From: Opisthocomus hoazin
Taxonomy: Eukaryota; Chordata; Aves; Opisthocomiformes; Opisthocomidae
Length of the DNA: 64,000 nt
Direction of reading: 5' to 3'
NCBI RefSeq assembly: GCF_030867145.1
Contig: NC_134454.1
Location: 66,384,308-66,448,307, forward strand
A program made the position numbers and the translations under genes. The first letter of the stretch is position 1. The number at the start of each line of letters is the position of its first letter. This document shows positions 25,201 through 40,200 of this stretch, in pieces. The notes under the pieces were generated by a model, which saw only the letters and a program-made list of their open reading frames with translations, did not search any database and was not told where the DNA came from.

Positions 25201-28200
25201 AACTTGCATATGTACTTTACTAAAATTAGAAAAATGGACTTATATTTGCTTTGAGACAGTGGAGAAAGAAATAAGTCTTACACTGGAATTGAAACATCAC
25301 TAACCTGTGCACATATCTGATGCATTACATGACCAAATTCATGGAAGTAAGTCTTTACTTCATCATGTCTCAGCAATGATGGGCGACCTGATGCTGGTTT
25401 TGTGAAGTTGGTTACCAAAGCAGCTACAGACATCATTCTGCTGCCATCAGAGAGAAGACAGCCGGGTTGGAGACCAAAGCATGCTGCATGCCCATACTTT
25501 CCCTCTCTGTGTAAGAAAATATATCAAACACTATCTTCAAACCACAAGCCTGTCACCAGAATGGCAAAGCCTACTCAAGAACAGGGACAATCAGTCAGTG
25601 TCTCTTTAAAACTTTACACAAAGAAATTATATCTTTTCATGACTTCTAAGACTCGTTAAGTTTAAGAACCTTTTCAGAGCACAAGGGGAAAAAACCCCAG
25701 TACTTAAATTGCATCAGTTCAAGATCCATAGCAGCATTTACAACAATTTGATTTTTACTCATATATTGAAAATATATATCCTTTAGATGTTAATTGTATT
25801 TTAAACTGCTACTATAACAGGAAGGACTAGGTTCTGTCCTCTGAAGCAATATTTTTGGTTTTATTACAGGAGGCATTTTCAGTGTTATCCAAAAATTTAA
25901 AGAAAAATTTCTATTGAAATTTTTGCCCTAAACAGGAGTAGTTAAGTTAGAAGGTTCTTACTAACAAATAGCTTCAGCAATTCACATGATACACAAAAAG
26001 GGGGGGAGCAGGAGGAGGAGATAACATGTGCCTATCTTAAAAAGTACAAATTATGTACTATCGCATTGCCTAACCTAATTTTCTTAGCACAGAGAAACCT
26101 TAAATCAATTTATATTAAAAAAGGGTATCAGCCAATTTATAAATTTCTAAAAAATTTCCTAAAGAACAATTCAAAAAACCCCACCAAAACCAGTGAGAAA
26201 CAGTCAAAAACGACTAGCTAAGGATAAATCCTGTCAAATCAGTCTAGTCTCCTAATCTGTGATAGAACACAGATGATGTTGTAAGTAGCTACAAAGAGAG
26301 CTGGAGAGCTACAGAGATCAACCTGGAAGTACATTTCAAGGTGTGCTGAACAGGAATCTAGTCTTGGTCCTAGATCTATTTGATATTTTCTTTAGCGGTC
26401 TGGACAACAGGGTACAAAATACACATACAAAGTGTAAAAAGGAACCGGGATAAACTAAGAACACTTGGCAGGCAGGAATACGATTGATCTGAACAGACTG
26501 GAGTAACAGTTCAACATAAACGAAAAGTAAACCCCAGTATTACACTTAGGAAGGAGAAACGTTCATAGAGGCAAAAAATTACAGACAATTGACAGCAACA
26601 CCACAGAAAAATAAACAAAGCAGTAATGTTTCATAAACTGAATATAAGCAAGAAACATGGTAGTACTGCAAAAAAAAGAGAAAGTATAAACAATGGGAAC
26701 ACAGTCCAGAGGACAACTTAATGAACACGGTAATAGTCTTGCCAGTGGGACAAATATTTACTTCCAATTGCATTTAATTTCAACCACGCTAGCAATCTAC
26801 TAAGACCAATTCCATTTTAAAAACCTAAGTCATAATTACCTGGGGTAAAGGTCCAAATAGAACTGCCCTAACATTTCTCCTGTTGCATTATCCTTTACTG
26901 TATAAAGAGTAACGCTGTCGTGCCAAACATGAGCACTTTCTACTTGCTCAAATACAAGTCCCAGCAGCTTCTGGTAAATAGTCAGTAAGCCTTCTGTAAC
27001 AGCCTCAATTGGGAAGTATTCCTTCAGCTTTTCGTGGTCTATGGAGTACTTCAGCTCTTCTGTTTTGTTCATGTAATAATGAAGATCCCATGCATTGATT
27101 CTTCCATCATAATCAAAGTTTCTTTCTTTACACTCCTTTTTCTTCAAATCTAGGATGAATTCTCTTTCTTCCTCAAGCAATGGCTTTAGCTTCTTACTCA
27201 AATCATCTGAAACAAAGATAACCCTGCAATCAGCTTCTGTGTTTCTTACTATAATGTGTATTCCCATAAAATACACTCAGAACTTTAAACATATGCCCCA
27301 AGAGTAGATTCTAGAGTTTTCCATTTGTTGACGAACAGCAAGCAAACTCTCTGCTTGATTGTCTTAAGGAGTTTTAATTACAGTTATGCTATAAATAATA
27401 CAGGAGTCCACACAGGCCTAGCAGTACTGTGAAGAGTTTTGGTAAATTTAGACTTTTTCAGAGACATCAGAAACAGAAAGTAGCACTAGACACTTTTGCT
27501 TGATGCCTTTGATTCTACCTCATGTAATCTCAGTTCTCTTTATGTGTTGCTGCAGAAAGAGCTGAAAACTACAGCTACCATTAGTCACTGGAAGTGCAAC
27601 ATGAAATTCAAACACTACTTTTTCTTTGAAGACTTTTCAAAACACATTATGACCTACTTCTAGCTAAAGTCTTGTAAAAGAACATGAGACGAAAGAGTTC
27701 TTACCTATACAATGGCTAGCTTCTAGACTACCAAAGTCACTGGATAGTAATCTTTATGACCTCCGTTCACTATTGGTATCTAGAGTGTAAAATTTAGGAA
27801 TTAATTGCCATTCCTGTTTCTAGGTAGGCCGTAAGCCACTATATGCATTTACATGACTGGAATACTGTTTGCAGTTTGCTTTATGCTAAATTCAGAATAT
27901 GCCATAGGACAGAATGCTTCTCCTCCTAGCCATACGATTGGGTTATGAACATTGATTTAAAATATGAGTATACATGAACAAAGCAGAGCAAATCATACTG
28001 TCATACTTGTAGCCAAGGATATATCAAAAGAACTAAATTAGAGCTCACAATTAATTTAATTTGATGAACATTCTCCCTCTACGAGAATTACCATGAAACA
28101 TTATACTTATGAATAAAGGTATACAATCTCATACTGTAGAAAGTTAGTGTCACGACAATAACTGCTAAATTATGAGGTGTGTCAGCTTCAAAACAAGTGA

Positions 28201-31200
28201 ATAAACATAGCATTATTTAAGCCCATTTAGAATTACAAAAATATAATGAAGAATCCAAACTACTTTCAGTACACTTAAAAAAAATCAGGTAATTCTAACA
28301 TCTAATTAGATAAATAAAACATCATAATATTGAAAAAACATAAATAAATAAAAATTAAGTGTAAGTTCATTGTCAAATACACGGATAATTGGAATTGCCA
28401 AATATGGAGCTGAACTCACACCATAACAGGAGAAATGCAACAGAATTACAGGTGAAGGAAGAGGCACACCTTTATTGATGCATAAACACAAAAAAACCAC
28501 CACCACCGGACAGACTTTATTGCTGTACTAAATTATTTTGGGGGGGTTATTTATATTTTTATGTAAGTGGTGTTAGGACACATTAATAAAGGAACACATA
28601 CTGTTCTGTGGAACTACATAATTGCAGAAAGTAGAGGTTAAATCTATGCCCAAGAATAGGCCCACTGAGGTCAACAGGATGACTATAAATTCATAAACTG
28701 CTCAGTTTAATATTTACAAGGTATCTCTGTTTTCAGACCAAATTCCATTAGAAGGCCAGTGAATTCCAGATTTAATCTATCATTCTAGATATAATTTTTC
28801 TATTTAGCTCATGGAAGCTGCATCATCACATACTGTAACCTTTCATTATAGTTACTGGAATTGTATTGAAAAAAGACACTAAGGCTATAGATGCACAGAC
28901 AATTGCAGCCAACCTAAAGGAATGAAAAGCTGCAACTATGACGCAGCCTCTTGAACTGATAAAATTGCTTAGGCTGTTCAAGTTATTCTGGTTCTAAATT
29001 AGGATAACTGCATCTTGGGGCACAGAAAGACATAAACGCTTGTCTATATTGGCTGTCACAAAGCAGTTATTTTTGGATTTTGGTCTTGTGCTTCCCTGTT
29101 TTGGAGCAATTGCATTTGTGCAGCTATGGTTCAAAAAGATGTATGCCAGAACAGAGGCAACAGAGAGTTCCTTTTCTATCTAAACATGATGAACAGTGTG
29201 CCCCAATTATATATTTAAATTTATCTTGGCTGAGGAGTCGTGTTGCCACACCAAGCATAAAACTATTGCTTATAAATAAGACAAACCTAAGAAGGCTGTT
29301 ACGTTATCTGTGCTCTTTGCAGTGTTTACCTCCAGGACAAAGTTGGCATGTGTATTATAACCAAGAAGCTCTGCTACTTTTGCCCTTAGTGGAAGCAACT
29401 GCTGAAGAATTTTTGTGTTCTCCTGAAAAAGAAGAGAGGCCCATTTGTAAAGTGAAACCAGAAAACACATGTCATGGAAACAATTATCTGCATAATATAT
29501 GCAATTGTTTGCAAACAGCAAACATTTAAAATTAAATACTTTAAGATATAAATACAGAATAACATCAGTTTAGCTAGATTCTTGTAGTTTCTTTGTCACA
29601 GCATTTGACTGCAGATAGCTAGTTTTCTAGTCAATTATGATTTATCTGTTTTAATTAATCAAAAGATATACCATTTCCTTTTAGGATAACGGTTGCAAAG
29701 AGTTTATTTATTTCATCAATCATTTAAATGTGAAAACTAACAGGGAAATTGCTGACAGCAGGCTTAATTGCCATCAATTGGGCCATCATTCAAAGCTTGC
29801 TTGCAAATTTCCCTCTTTTGCCACTCTGACAATAGCTGTCAGAGAAAGAGATCTGAAATACAAAAACCCCAGGCCCTGATCTAAATGTGGTGGAGGATCC
29901 TCGAGAAGCTGAAAATGTAACTGCAGTTCTGAAACAGTAAGATTTCTCAGGGAAAACTCTTTCTTCCAAGCACTAAGTTCGAAGATCTTCCCACAGTTTT
30001 AGCAGCAAATCTCTTTAAGTGTGCTGACTGGCAGAGTGTTCAGTTCTTGGTGCCTTTTTATCTTCTCTTGTACTCACATTTCCCAGCACATCAAGTACAA
30101 AAGCTCAACTCTGCCATTGTTCTCCAATGAATGGTTGGTACAATTGCCTGAATAACACTTCTTCTATTCTTTCCATTAGTTTTGTACCTGTCTAGGTGCC
30201 TGGTCTCATCAGTATCAAACAAATTATTGGTGAAATTATTTCTTCTTTTCATGAGGCATGTTACCAGCTATTTTTCAGATAATCAAAGGAATCTTTTATA
30301 AAAATTAGGGTTTTTTTAACATATAATTAAAATTCTCATCAATATGCAATGCATTAATTTCACAGTTAATCACCTGTATTTCATAATTAAAACGTATGCT
30401 TAAATAACTCCTCTCATTCTGAAGAATCCCAAAGTACCACAGAAGCTACAAACAGACATCCTTCTCTGGGAGGAAGTACCAGTAAGCAGCTGCAGAACAC
30501 TGTACGGAAATTAGGCAAAAGATCAGAATCCTATTTCTATTTACAGCACCACTGAAACTTCAAGATACATACAACACACAGGCTGATCATCAGCTTCTAA
30601 GGGCTTTAGACATCAGAATAAACTGGAGCAAGAAACTGTTAAAGATCACACTGGTAAGTTTTGATTTCATAGTACTAGACAACATATAGAACTGAAATCT
30701 AACATTTGAATGTCTACCTCCATGTTTCAACTCTGTCATTACCACATAGAACAGTCAATATATGACATACCTCTTTGCATCTCGAGTTAAAAGCAAATTC
30801 CATCTTTCTCCTGGTTTCCGAAATGCAGCACTTCTTCATGACAGGAAAATAGTGGGGATACTTTAAAGTAATTTTATATTTATCTTCCTCAGTCTTCTCT
30901 AAACTCTTAATAAAGTCATCAGGAAGGCCTTCTACAGAATACAATTTAATAAACAACATTTACCAGAATTACCTACTCCCCTCTCTTTTTATGAGATTGT
31001 TGCATTCGTTTTGCTGCAATCCAGTTTGACATCAGAAAGCTCCATGGAAACATAACCCCTCTTTTTACAGCTATTTGCTAAAACCTTTTCAAATCACAAC
31101 CAAGCAAAATAAAAATTAGAAACCCTTGTGAGCAAAAGAGAAATACATTGTAAGAGTACCAGATAAAAACTGAATATGACGTTAAAAAAATCTCTGGTGT

Positions 31201-34200
31201 CAATAAAGCACATTTTATGCCATGCCCTTCAGATAACGAAACCCCAAATTCTCCATCACATAAAATCTCTACATCAGTTTAAATGATTGAAGTAGCTAAA
31301 ATATATTGCAGGACAGAAAAGTTTTTCCAATAACTGCAATGAATACAATACAAAGGGGATTGCCTGATCGTAGAGAACTGAGAAAAGCAGAGAGGAGTAA
31401 AGATATGGAAAAAAAAGTAGGACAGATATGCTAACGATGAAAGGCAAACACTTTAGGAAGCACAAATCTATGAAGAGATCATAAAAACCTACAAAGGGTA
31501 ATTGTAAACTGACTTTGGGGAAGGATTAAAAAGGAAACAGAGAAGATTGGAAAACAGAATTTCACTTGATCTAACCATCATTTACTGGGCCAAAAACGAT
31601 TACACTGGTACAACTGGAAAGTTGAAGAAATGGAAGGAGCAAGCATACTACTCACCAAGTTCTTCCTTAGAAAATACAAGAAAAGTGTTTTCCTCATTCA
31701 AGTTTTTGTTGAAGTCTATACACAGCTCACTCAATTTTTTCTTCATCGTCTTTATTTCCTGTATTGAGTATAGACTGAACTTAGTGGAAAAAAAAAATCA
31801 AATTTGGCAATTACTACCATCCACATGAATAGTATATCACTTTTCGTAGCTAGGCTCTCTACTAGCTGACTGTGAATACCAGCACTGAGCAAGTAACACA
31901 CTGCAGGTAGTGTCACACTTCACTCTCCCTCATCCTCCTTTTTATCTTTCTTTTGGTCCTGAGCAATACTACATAAACATGTTCTCTGAACAGCATTATA
32001 TGCTGACCTTCAATTATTTTTTTTTATTTGAAAAGCCTAAACGACATTTTAAGTGTAAAAATATCCACTAAAATCAATGAGAATCAAGGGAGCAAAAATG
32101 CACGCAACCTATTGAAAAACAATCCTTTGGAAATGTACACGTATGACAAAAAGAAGAGAATATCCACACAAGACAAGACCATTCCAAAATCCTTTTTAAA
32201 ATCCTGATATTCACCCATCTGAAACATTTTCTAACACCTCTCCCCCTTACTGTCAAGTTCACATAAACACAGTAGTTACCAGTAGAAGAATACATATCAA
32301 ATACAGAACTTGGCAGACATTATCATTGGTCAAGTTTTTACTTCAGTGTAATTCAACTACTGTCTCCTTCTAAAGTATTTCGAAATTCCTTTAGAGGCAT
32401 CAGTTGCCCTTAAGCAACGCAAATACACATGAAGCTGTTCCCACTAACTGAAGGATGTGGATGAGGAATGATTATTTTCTACATAGGGTGAAGACTATTC
32501 AAGAGTCAAAAATTGAGATTGCTATACAACATCACTCAGAATTTAAAGATAATTATATTTACTATATATTTAGATAATTAAAAATATATATTAAAATACA
32601 ATAATTTCACTTCATGATCTTCAGAAATTGACTAGTGCTTTTATATACTAGAGTAAATCGTCCCTTAATGGAGCCAAAATTCTCAGTACAGCTTGTGCTC
32701 CCTTTAAGCTACCTCAAGGTTTTGTAGACAAAATGCTAAAATCTTGGACACAATTTACAACACTAGTTAATAACTGAAATTAAAATAGCTGTGTCTTTGC
32801 AACAATTGTACATAGTTTCTGAAGCTTGGACTCACAAACAACAGTTTTGAGAGGTCTCTTGGCTAGGAATCGATCTAATTTTGGAATTCTCTGTAATCAG
32901 AATATATAACAAAACTCTTCCAGACAGGCTTTCTTTTACTCTGGAAGGCTAAGCAAGGTGCTATACACCACCTCTATCCACTAAGTACCATGTCTAACAG
33001 CTTAAATTAAAAACCTTAAGGTGACTGAAATTTAAAGGATGGATCTGCGTCTACGAACAATTCAGATTAGAGCAGTAATTAAGCAGGTCTAAAAGCAAAA
33101 AAGTTGAAATACATCCTTAGTAAAACTGTACAACCATAATTTCATCCCTTGAACAGTTTGTCACCTTTGCTTTATAAACTAATAGCCCATATTTACATTC
33201 TGCACTTCTTTAGGAAGATGGAGTCCATTTCTTTTTCCCACTTGAACTGATTTCTCTAGATATCGCTTTGTTTCAGGGTTTACATTTTCAAGATTGCAGG
33301 TTTGCTGAAACGACAGTATAGAATAACGCAGTTTACAACATGGTGTAATAAACATGTCAAGCATTAGCAGGGTCTGAACAGAGTCGTTCTTTAGAACAGT
33401 AAAATAATAAACAAGGAACTTCCTAGATTTTAGCGTGAAAGACTTTCCACAAGCAGTTACCTTACACAACAGTATTCTTATATTGATGTAGCACGGTTTA
33501 AAAATAATTTTCTTTTACCAAGTATCTCAGCACATTTACATGCTGTCATAATATCAAGCCCTTTTATTTTATAGCATAGTGCACTTCAGCTTTTTCTGTA
33601 GAGATAGCTTTCTTACACATACTTGAATCAAGCTAGTGCTATAAGGTAACATTATACCTTAAAATTTAGAGAGATTAAAAAAATCCCAAAAGATTAGCTG
33701 TGTCACTGAAGGTTATCAGATGGCATAAAGTTTGAGCATATACATCTCTTTCAGAATAAATCAATCAGTGAAAACAAATAAAACACTGTTTCTCCGTGTT
33801 TCTATGTCTGGTTATGCCATTATGAAGATTCTTGAATGGTCATTTCCTAAAGCAGCCAACATCAAGAGACAAGATGCTGGTCGTAGCAGAACCTGGATCA
33901 GTCTTGTGAGGGTCTTCCTTCAAAATGACTACAGTATAACTGGTAAATTCAGAAACTTGGCATTTTGGCCTAAATTTAAAATAATGCTGTATACATTCAA
34001 ATTTTATCTTCCCTCATCTAACAATGAACAGTTAAAAAAGGTATTAATTTATAGCCTTTGTTAAAAAGGACATATTCTATTTAAGTTGACCTTCAAATAC
34101 GAAGCTGTTGGAATTAGCTTTGACTTAACAACCCTCTCATCAGCATACCTACATCCAATTAATTATTGACTAGCACTTCTGAAGAGTAAGGACACTGAAA

Positions 34201-37200
34201 CATGTAAATTATAAGAGTTACACAACTGTGTACAGCTGTCAGCTAATGACCTGCCAGTGCCAATTACCTTTCTTCCTCAAAGAGAAAAAATAAGAGACAG
34301 GAACCTAGTTGTATTCCAAGAGAAAATAAATAAGAATAAAACCTCTGAAACAGATATTTTCCCAACTGTCACTTACAAACAATCCACACAACAACACATA
34401 AACAATGTCAGCTCTCACCAGTTCCCTGCACATTGGATTAAAAAATTCGTGGAAGCTGGTTTTTAAAACCATGAAAGAGCTTAGAATGGTTTAGCTTTGT
34501 TTTTACTCTGCAAAGAGTCACAAGTCCCAGCAGCATTATGCTACAGCAGGACTGCTACGCATTAGTACAATTGTGCCTAAAACTCTTACACACATACCAA
34601 TAGTCTACATGCAAGAATTTCTAAGTGCGGTGAAAAAAATTACAACAAACGTTTTACTTTGTGATAAACTAACTTTTCTAGAGCAGACAGATTTAACTTA
34701 GTTTACTGATACTATCATGTGATGAATGGTGAGTATTTTTTCCTTTCAATATTTTCTGCAATTTTTTAAAGAATCCATAGATTCATGAAAGGATCATCTA
34801 ACTGCTATAGGTCACCACACAGCTAAATTCAATGATGACTGAGTCATGCAATTACATGGTGTACCCTTCACCATGGCTATGATTTTTTTGCAGCACTTAG
34901 CAGTTGTGTTTGTTGTTGGTTGTGTTTTGTTTTGTTTTTTTTTTTCTTTAATAAAAGGGTATAAATTGTGGAAGTCTCTTTTTGGGAGGAAAGTAAGTGA
35001 AGAAAATCATGCTTTCTGTCCCCTTCAAGTCAAACTTCACATCTCCTTCCTCATTTGTGATAAATGTGTAAGGCAAGCCACAGAATATTTCCCAACACAA
35101 TGATAAAAAGAATGCTATTACCCTACTCACTGTGACACCCATGCTTCCTGTTCTGTTTCTGGCAAAAAATATTCCCTGAAATTCTGCAGCTTCATGAAGA
35201 TTTTTGCGCTACCAAGTATGAGTGTCAATACTGTGATACTGAGTACAAAAGCATTTGTAAATATCAGAATTTTCACATACTGTTTTTCCACCAGACAACC
35301 CATAATTCCAGAGTTCTTTTTTTCTGATCTAAGACTAGTGTCTTAGATAGGAAAAGCACAACTTCAAAAGCATAGATGTCACAAATGCAGGTACTGTCAC
35401 TACATTAACATTTATATTGTGCTAACTGTGCTGCAAGGTTCAAAAATAGAAAGGCTGAGAAAAAATAGAGCGCTCTCTATAAAAAGACACTGCTTTTATT
35501 ACAGTAACAGTTCTGCATAGAGAATTGTGAAAAGTCTTACTGAGTTATTTAGGCATTGCAAGGGATCTCCCAGTCCCTCCATTTGACATATAGAACTGTC
35601 ATGCTCCTAAAAATCTCTTACGCCCAAACCCAGCAAAGTTTTTAGGCAGAAGTGGGGAATTAAGAAAATACTAATTTTAAGCCCTTAAAGCCAGTGAATA
35701 TTGGCTCCTTCTAAAGCTACTCTTCGGAATAAATCAATGTTAAATAGCTTCTAGTCTTAATATTAGCCTTTGTGAAGTTTATCTGCATAGCAGACATGCT
35801 TAGGATAAGGATGATACACATTCAGAAAGAGCTATCAGGTCTTTAAGGATAAGCAAGCGTATAAACCCTCACAGGCACAGGAAACAAGGGCACTTGGTGG
35901 CCATCTCTGAACTTCAGTCTGGTTAGGATCCTGTGTTTCTTTGAGTAACAATTTCCACAACTGAAGTGCTAATTTTGCATATACTACACACAAGAAATTT
36001 TGGAACTTTCTGGAAGTGTAGAATGGTCATCGTTGATGATTTTATATACCATTTCATACTTGTTTTGGACAACCATGTCACCTTATTCCATGAAGAAATC
36101 TTCAGCTAGAACAAGAAACAAAGCCTACTTAGAATATCATGAACAAAAACTACAGCAGCTGTTTACACCAGGCTGTTTCCTGAGGGCCTGTGGGTGGAGA
36201 AGATTGGCAACATTCTTAAGCATGTCTCTGCTAGCCAACATGTGCAGATGTTAGGAGTAATAAAATTTAAAATGATAGTTTCAATACAAAATTCACCTTT
36301 ATTCCAAGTTTCAGATCCCAAAATAAAAGTTTTCTAAAGAATAAGATCTGGAGCATAGTCAACAATATAAATTTCTGCAGGATTTTTTTCCCCTAATATG
36401 TAGGGAAAGAGACTAGATTATTTTCAGTTGTTTTTTTAGCAATTAGATACAAAAACCTCACACATCATCCACCATCAACAGTTCTTAAATAAAGCAGAAT
36501 TTAGAAAGAACACTAAGTTTAGTCCTCATTAAAGGGAGAAAAAACATTCAGGATGACACTGAGATCAATCAGATCTACTAATCTTTTAGTGAATTGATTT
36601 TATTAAAAATAACTTGGGAGTGTGAGGGCCCTCATTCTCCTCACTGCATTTTTATCTGACCCCTGGACAGGAACATGAAACTGAGTGGGTATACCTGAAC
36701 TACTAGGTCCTTAGCTAGGCCAAGAAAAACTTGGTTTAATCAAAATGTTTTACTGGCTCATTTAAACTGATAAAATTATTTCAGCAAAACATTTCTGTTT
36801 GCAGAAGTCAGGTTTTTAATGTGCTCCTGGAACCTGCCTTTTCAACTAGGAGTTTCTAACAGGAGAAGGAATTAGAAATTTATCAAAAATTGAGAGGAAC
36901 TGATCTGTCTGGCACTACTGGCAATTTCACATCTGTTCTACAGCAAAAAGTGCTACTATTTTCATGGTTATTATGAAATTGATATATGCTCAGAGGTTGC
37001 ATCTTTGGAAAAGTAATACTAACACATGCTTGCATACTGCAGTTAAACCAAGAAAAATCCCTAAAAAGATTAAATGGAAATGTAAGCAACAACTGTAACT
37101 GGTGTAAAACCCAAGTATTGCTGCAAAGGAAAAAGAAATAGGACAGCACCAAATTAAAAAGATTTTTTTTAAAAAAGTTTATAAGAAAGTAATACTAGCA

Positions 37201-40200
37201 AATAACAGCAATCAGTTTGCATTAGCTACTACCAGAAATTCCTGTAAATTAAAAATAGATAGATACATAGATATAGCAGATTAGTCCTAAATGTGTCTGC
37301 TTATACTATACTGGAGTGTGAGGTAAATCACAGCAAATAACAAATATATATCAAACCATGTAATTTACAGCGACAGAGCAGGGGAAAAAAAGTCAACATA
37401 AGGCACTATCTGCCAACACACAACAGAAGGTTCTCAAAATGGGGCTATTAAATACCGCCACAAATACATAGACAACAATACCCAGATAGAGAAGAACACT
37501 TGAAAATGTGCCTAGAAAACATAGTGACAGAAGATGATGGAAGGCATTTTAATAAGGCGCTGGAAATATTATTCTGGTTCCCAGCCAACGCTACAAAAAG
37601 CTCAAATGACTCCAAGAAATAGCGCTCCAATATATTATCAACATCACAAGAAGTTTATAAATCAGTGGGGTTGAAACGGAAGATTCACATCTGAAGCACA
37701 GACAAATGTATATATGTCAGTTTTCACATTAGATAGCTTCCTTGCATTATTAAATGACACTTTTGAAAAATTATTACTAAATGTCACTAGATGTATTTGA
37801 ATAAAAACAAATGTTCTTTCTGTTTGAGCTACAAAATAAACAGTACAAATGAAGAATACAAGATACCTGCAGGTGCTCAATTAGAAGGGAAGCTAAAACA
37901 AACACAAAAGGGATAGAAACTAGTTCAACAGTATCTTTTGACTTAGTTTTATTTTGAGGCTTAAGCAACATATGAGGATGAGTATACAACGTAGCTCTCT
38001 ATAATTAGCAGATCAAAAGAGGTAATTTCAGGGGTTGCTCCCAGTTATATGTTCTCATTAACTTTCATAACTTAAAACTCAACTTTAAAATTTAATTCTC
38101 AACAATTTCAATAAAGCAGAGTTTTGGACTAAAATTCAAAAGCAGGATAAGCCAATCTAAATACATTGCTATATTGCCTCTTTACTTCCTCCTGCCTTGG
38201 TGATACTCTGGGCAAACCAGTTCAGGGAGCTCAGCCAGCAGAAAACAGTAAAATTTATTTTTCCCGACGGGTTTCCTTCTGCTAGTTTAGCTTCCTTGTA
38301 CCAGGTCATTGGAAGATTTGACAAAAGTCAAAGCTTTTTTTGGGGGGTAGGGGGGGACATGATGACACAAGGATACACAGACCTAGACATCAGAGGCAAA
38401 GAGTGGGAGCACCAAGTCACACTGGCTCAAGTTTTCATGGAACCACAGGCTGGTATGGACACAGGCGAAACACACACAGTGACGGGGATCTTGAAACGCC
38501 CTGTGGATAACTAACTTCAGAGAAAAGTTTTTCACTGCTGAAATTTTATCTACATTTCCACAAGTTATGCAGATATTGTGATTTACCTGCAAATAAACAA
38601 TCTTCTGAAACACATCTTCTCTCATGCTCATCTCCACATCAAAATTAGAAAGCTTTTTGTCAGCTTCTGTGCTTGCTAAGCGTACCTCTTTGTCAGGTGA
38701 GACATGCTGGGGAAAATCCAACATGCTTCTTTCCACTGTTTAAATAAAAGACAACGAACACTTACACAGAAAGCTAGAAATGCTTTAAGGATAAGGAACT
38801 TCCCCCCCCTTCTGATATTTACAGAAGACATAAGAAACAATTACCCAAAGCAAACTGACATTTCAAGATCAGGCTTAAAACAAATAAAGTGATTACAGAT
38901 AATGTAAAAATGAATAGGTGAAAGGACAAAATCGCACACCATTATAACAAATAAACATTTTACAGAAACTATCTCTTACTCAAGCCTAATTATCTTCTTA
39001 CTTCTACAAAATCAAGCGAAAGGTGTATAAATACGATACACAATTTTTGAAAGATGAACCATTTGTAAGTGAAGACTGACATTATTTCATAGCTGGCACA
39101 CATGGTTCCATGTTAGTATTTAAACTGAAAAGCTCTGAATCTTTCAAACAGGCCCATCTGTCCTGAAGTTATTTTTACATAGTTATAAGGACAGTGTCAA
39201 ATCCTCATCTTCTGTGTTTAAGGAGAAACAATAAGGCAAACACAGAAGATGCTATGTATTCTGAACCTCTGGAGATCAGAATCTGAGTAATACTACTTTT
39301 TTAGAATACACTTTTGAGATTAAGTAAACCCCTACCTATTAAAGAAATATTGTATATTATAATGACATTGAATAGAAATACTAAAATAGAAATTAAATGT
39401 TATGACCAGCTGAATTAACTTAATTCAAAACCAACCATAATTTCATTCCAATCCATCTCTCCAAAAACACACTTTAGACTAACAATATTTCAGGATGATT
39501 TGAAGCTTTGTATTTTTATGTAATCTGAAGTTGTTTTATCAAACCCTGAGATACTCTTAGCGCTTCAGAAACCTTTGGAATGCAAACATGGGCATATGGT
39601 TCTTCTCCAAGTCCACAGGAAGCTTTTTCTTCTCCCCTTGTTGTCCTCATGCCAAGATGTTTCAAGATGATGAAGTGAGTTTTGGCAACTTCCACGTGAA
39701 GTGTAAGGCCTGTTGTCATCTGTGTCTTTTCAGATAATAAGTTCCATTTACTGGGGCAGGTCTTTCACATGAAAAGGACTCTGAAGCCTTAAAAATTCAA
39801 GGTTCTAATGGAAGTCTTGCTGTAGTAATACATTCTTATCATATGTCATAGACTGTTTCACAGGTAAGTCATCCTAATTTCACATATAGCTTTGAAGATT
39901 AGCATTAAAAGCTTAAATACGACCCACTGCTGCAACAGTATGTAGAGAAAAAAAAAGTACATCTTGGAAGACGCAAGTCTTGGTGACTATGCTGAGAAGC
40001 TGATGGCCACTATTTTCTGAATACAACATAGATTTTCCTTCTAATTTAATTTAAAACAGAGAGTTTTATACCTTGGTGAAAAGGCTTACAATAACTATAC
40101 CAAATACATCAGTACAATTAAAACTGAATCTGACAGGAAGCTGTTTGGATGAAGATTACTCAGTCTTTCTGCCAGCATCAATTCCAATCAACTCACTGGA

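Larger units (their letters stand above)
20606..33196 (-). other. NLN: NLN introns 11 to 4 (span also contains exons 5-11)
   Basis: Intron spans: 11 at 20606-21098, 10 at 21228-22520, 9 at 22708-25304, 8 at 25507-26839, 7 at 27207-29286, 6 at 29423-30770, 5 at 30932-31655, 4 at 31759-33196. All start GT and end AG on the minus strand. Apart from an old CR1 remnant in intron 8, only AT-rich DNA with chance open frames was seen. Confidence 0.85.

Noticed and set aside
29080-29529. Plus-strand open frame of 149 codons
   Set aside because: It is the antisense shadow of NLN exon 7 plus intron sequence.
38383-38586. Extension of the NLN exon 3 frame past its donor
   Set aside because: The translation loses similarity to NLN exactly at the GTAAAT donor, and exon 4 joins in phase there.
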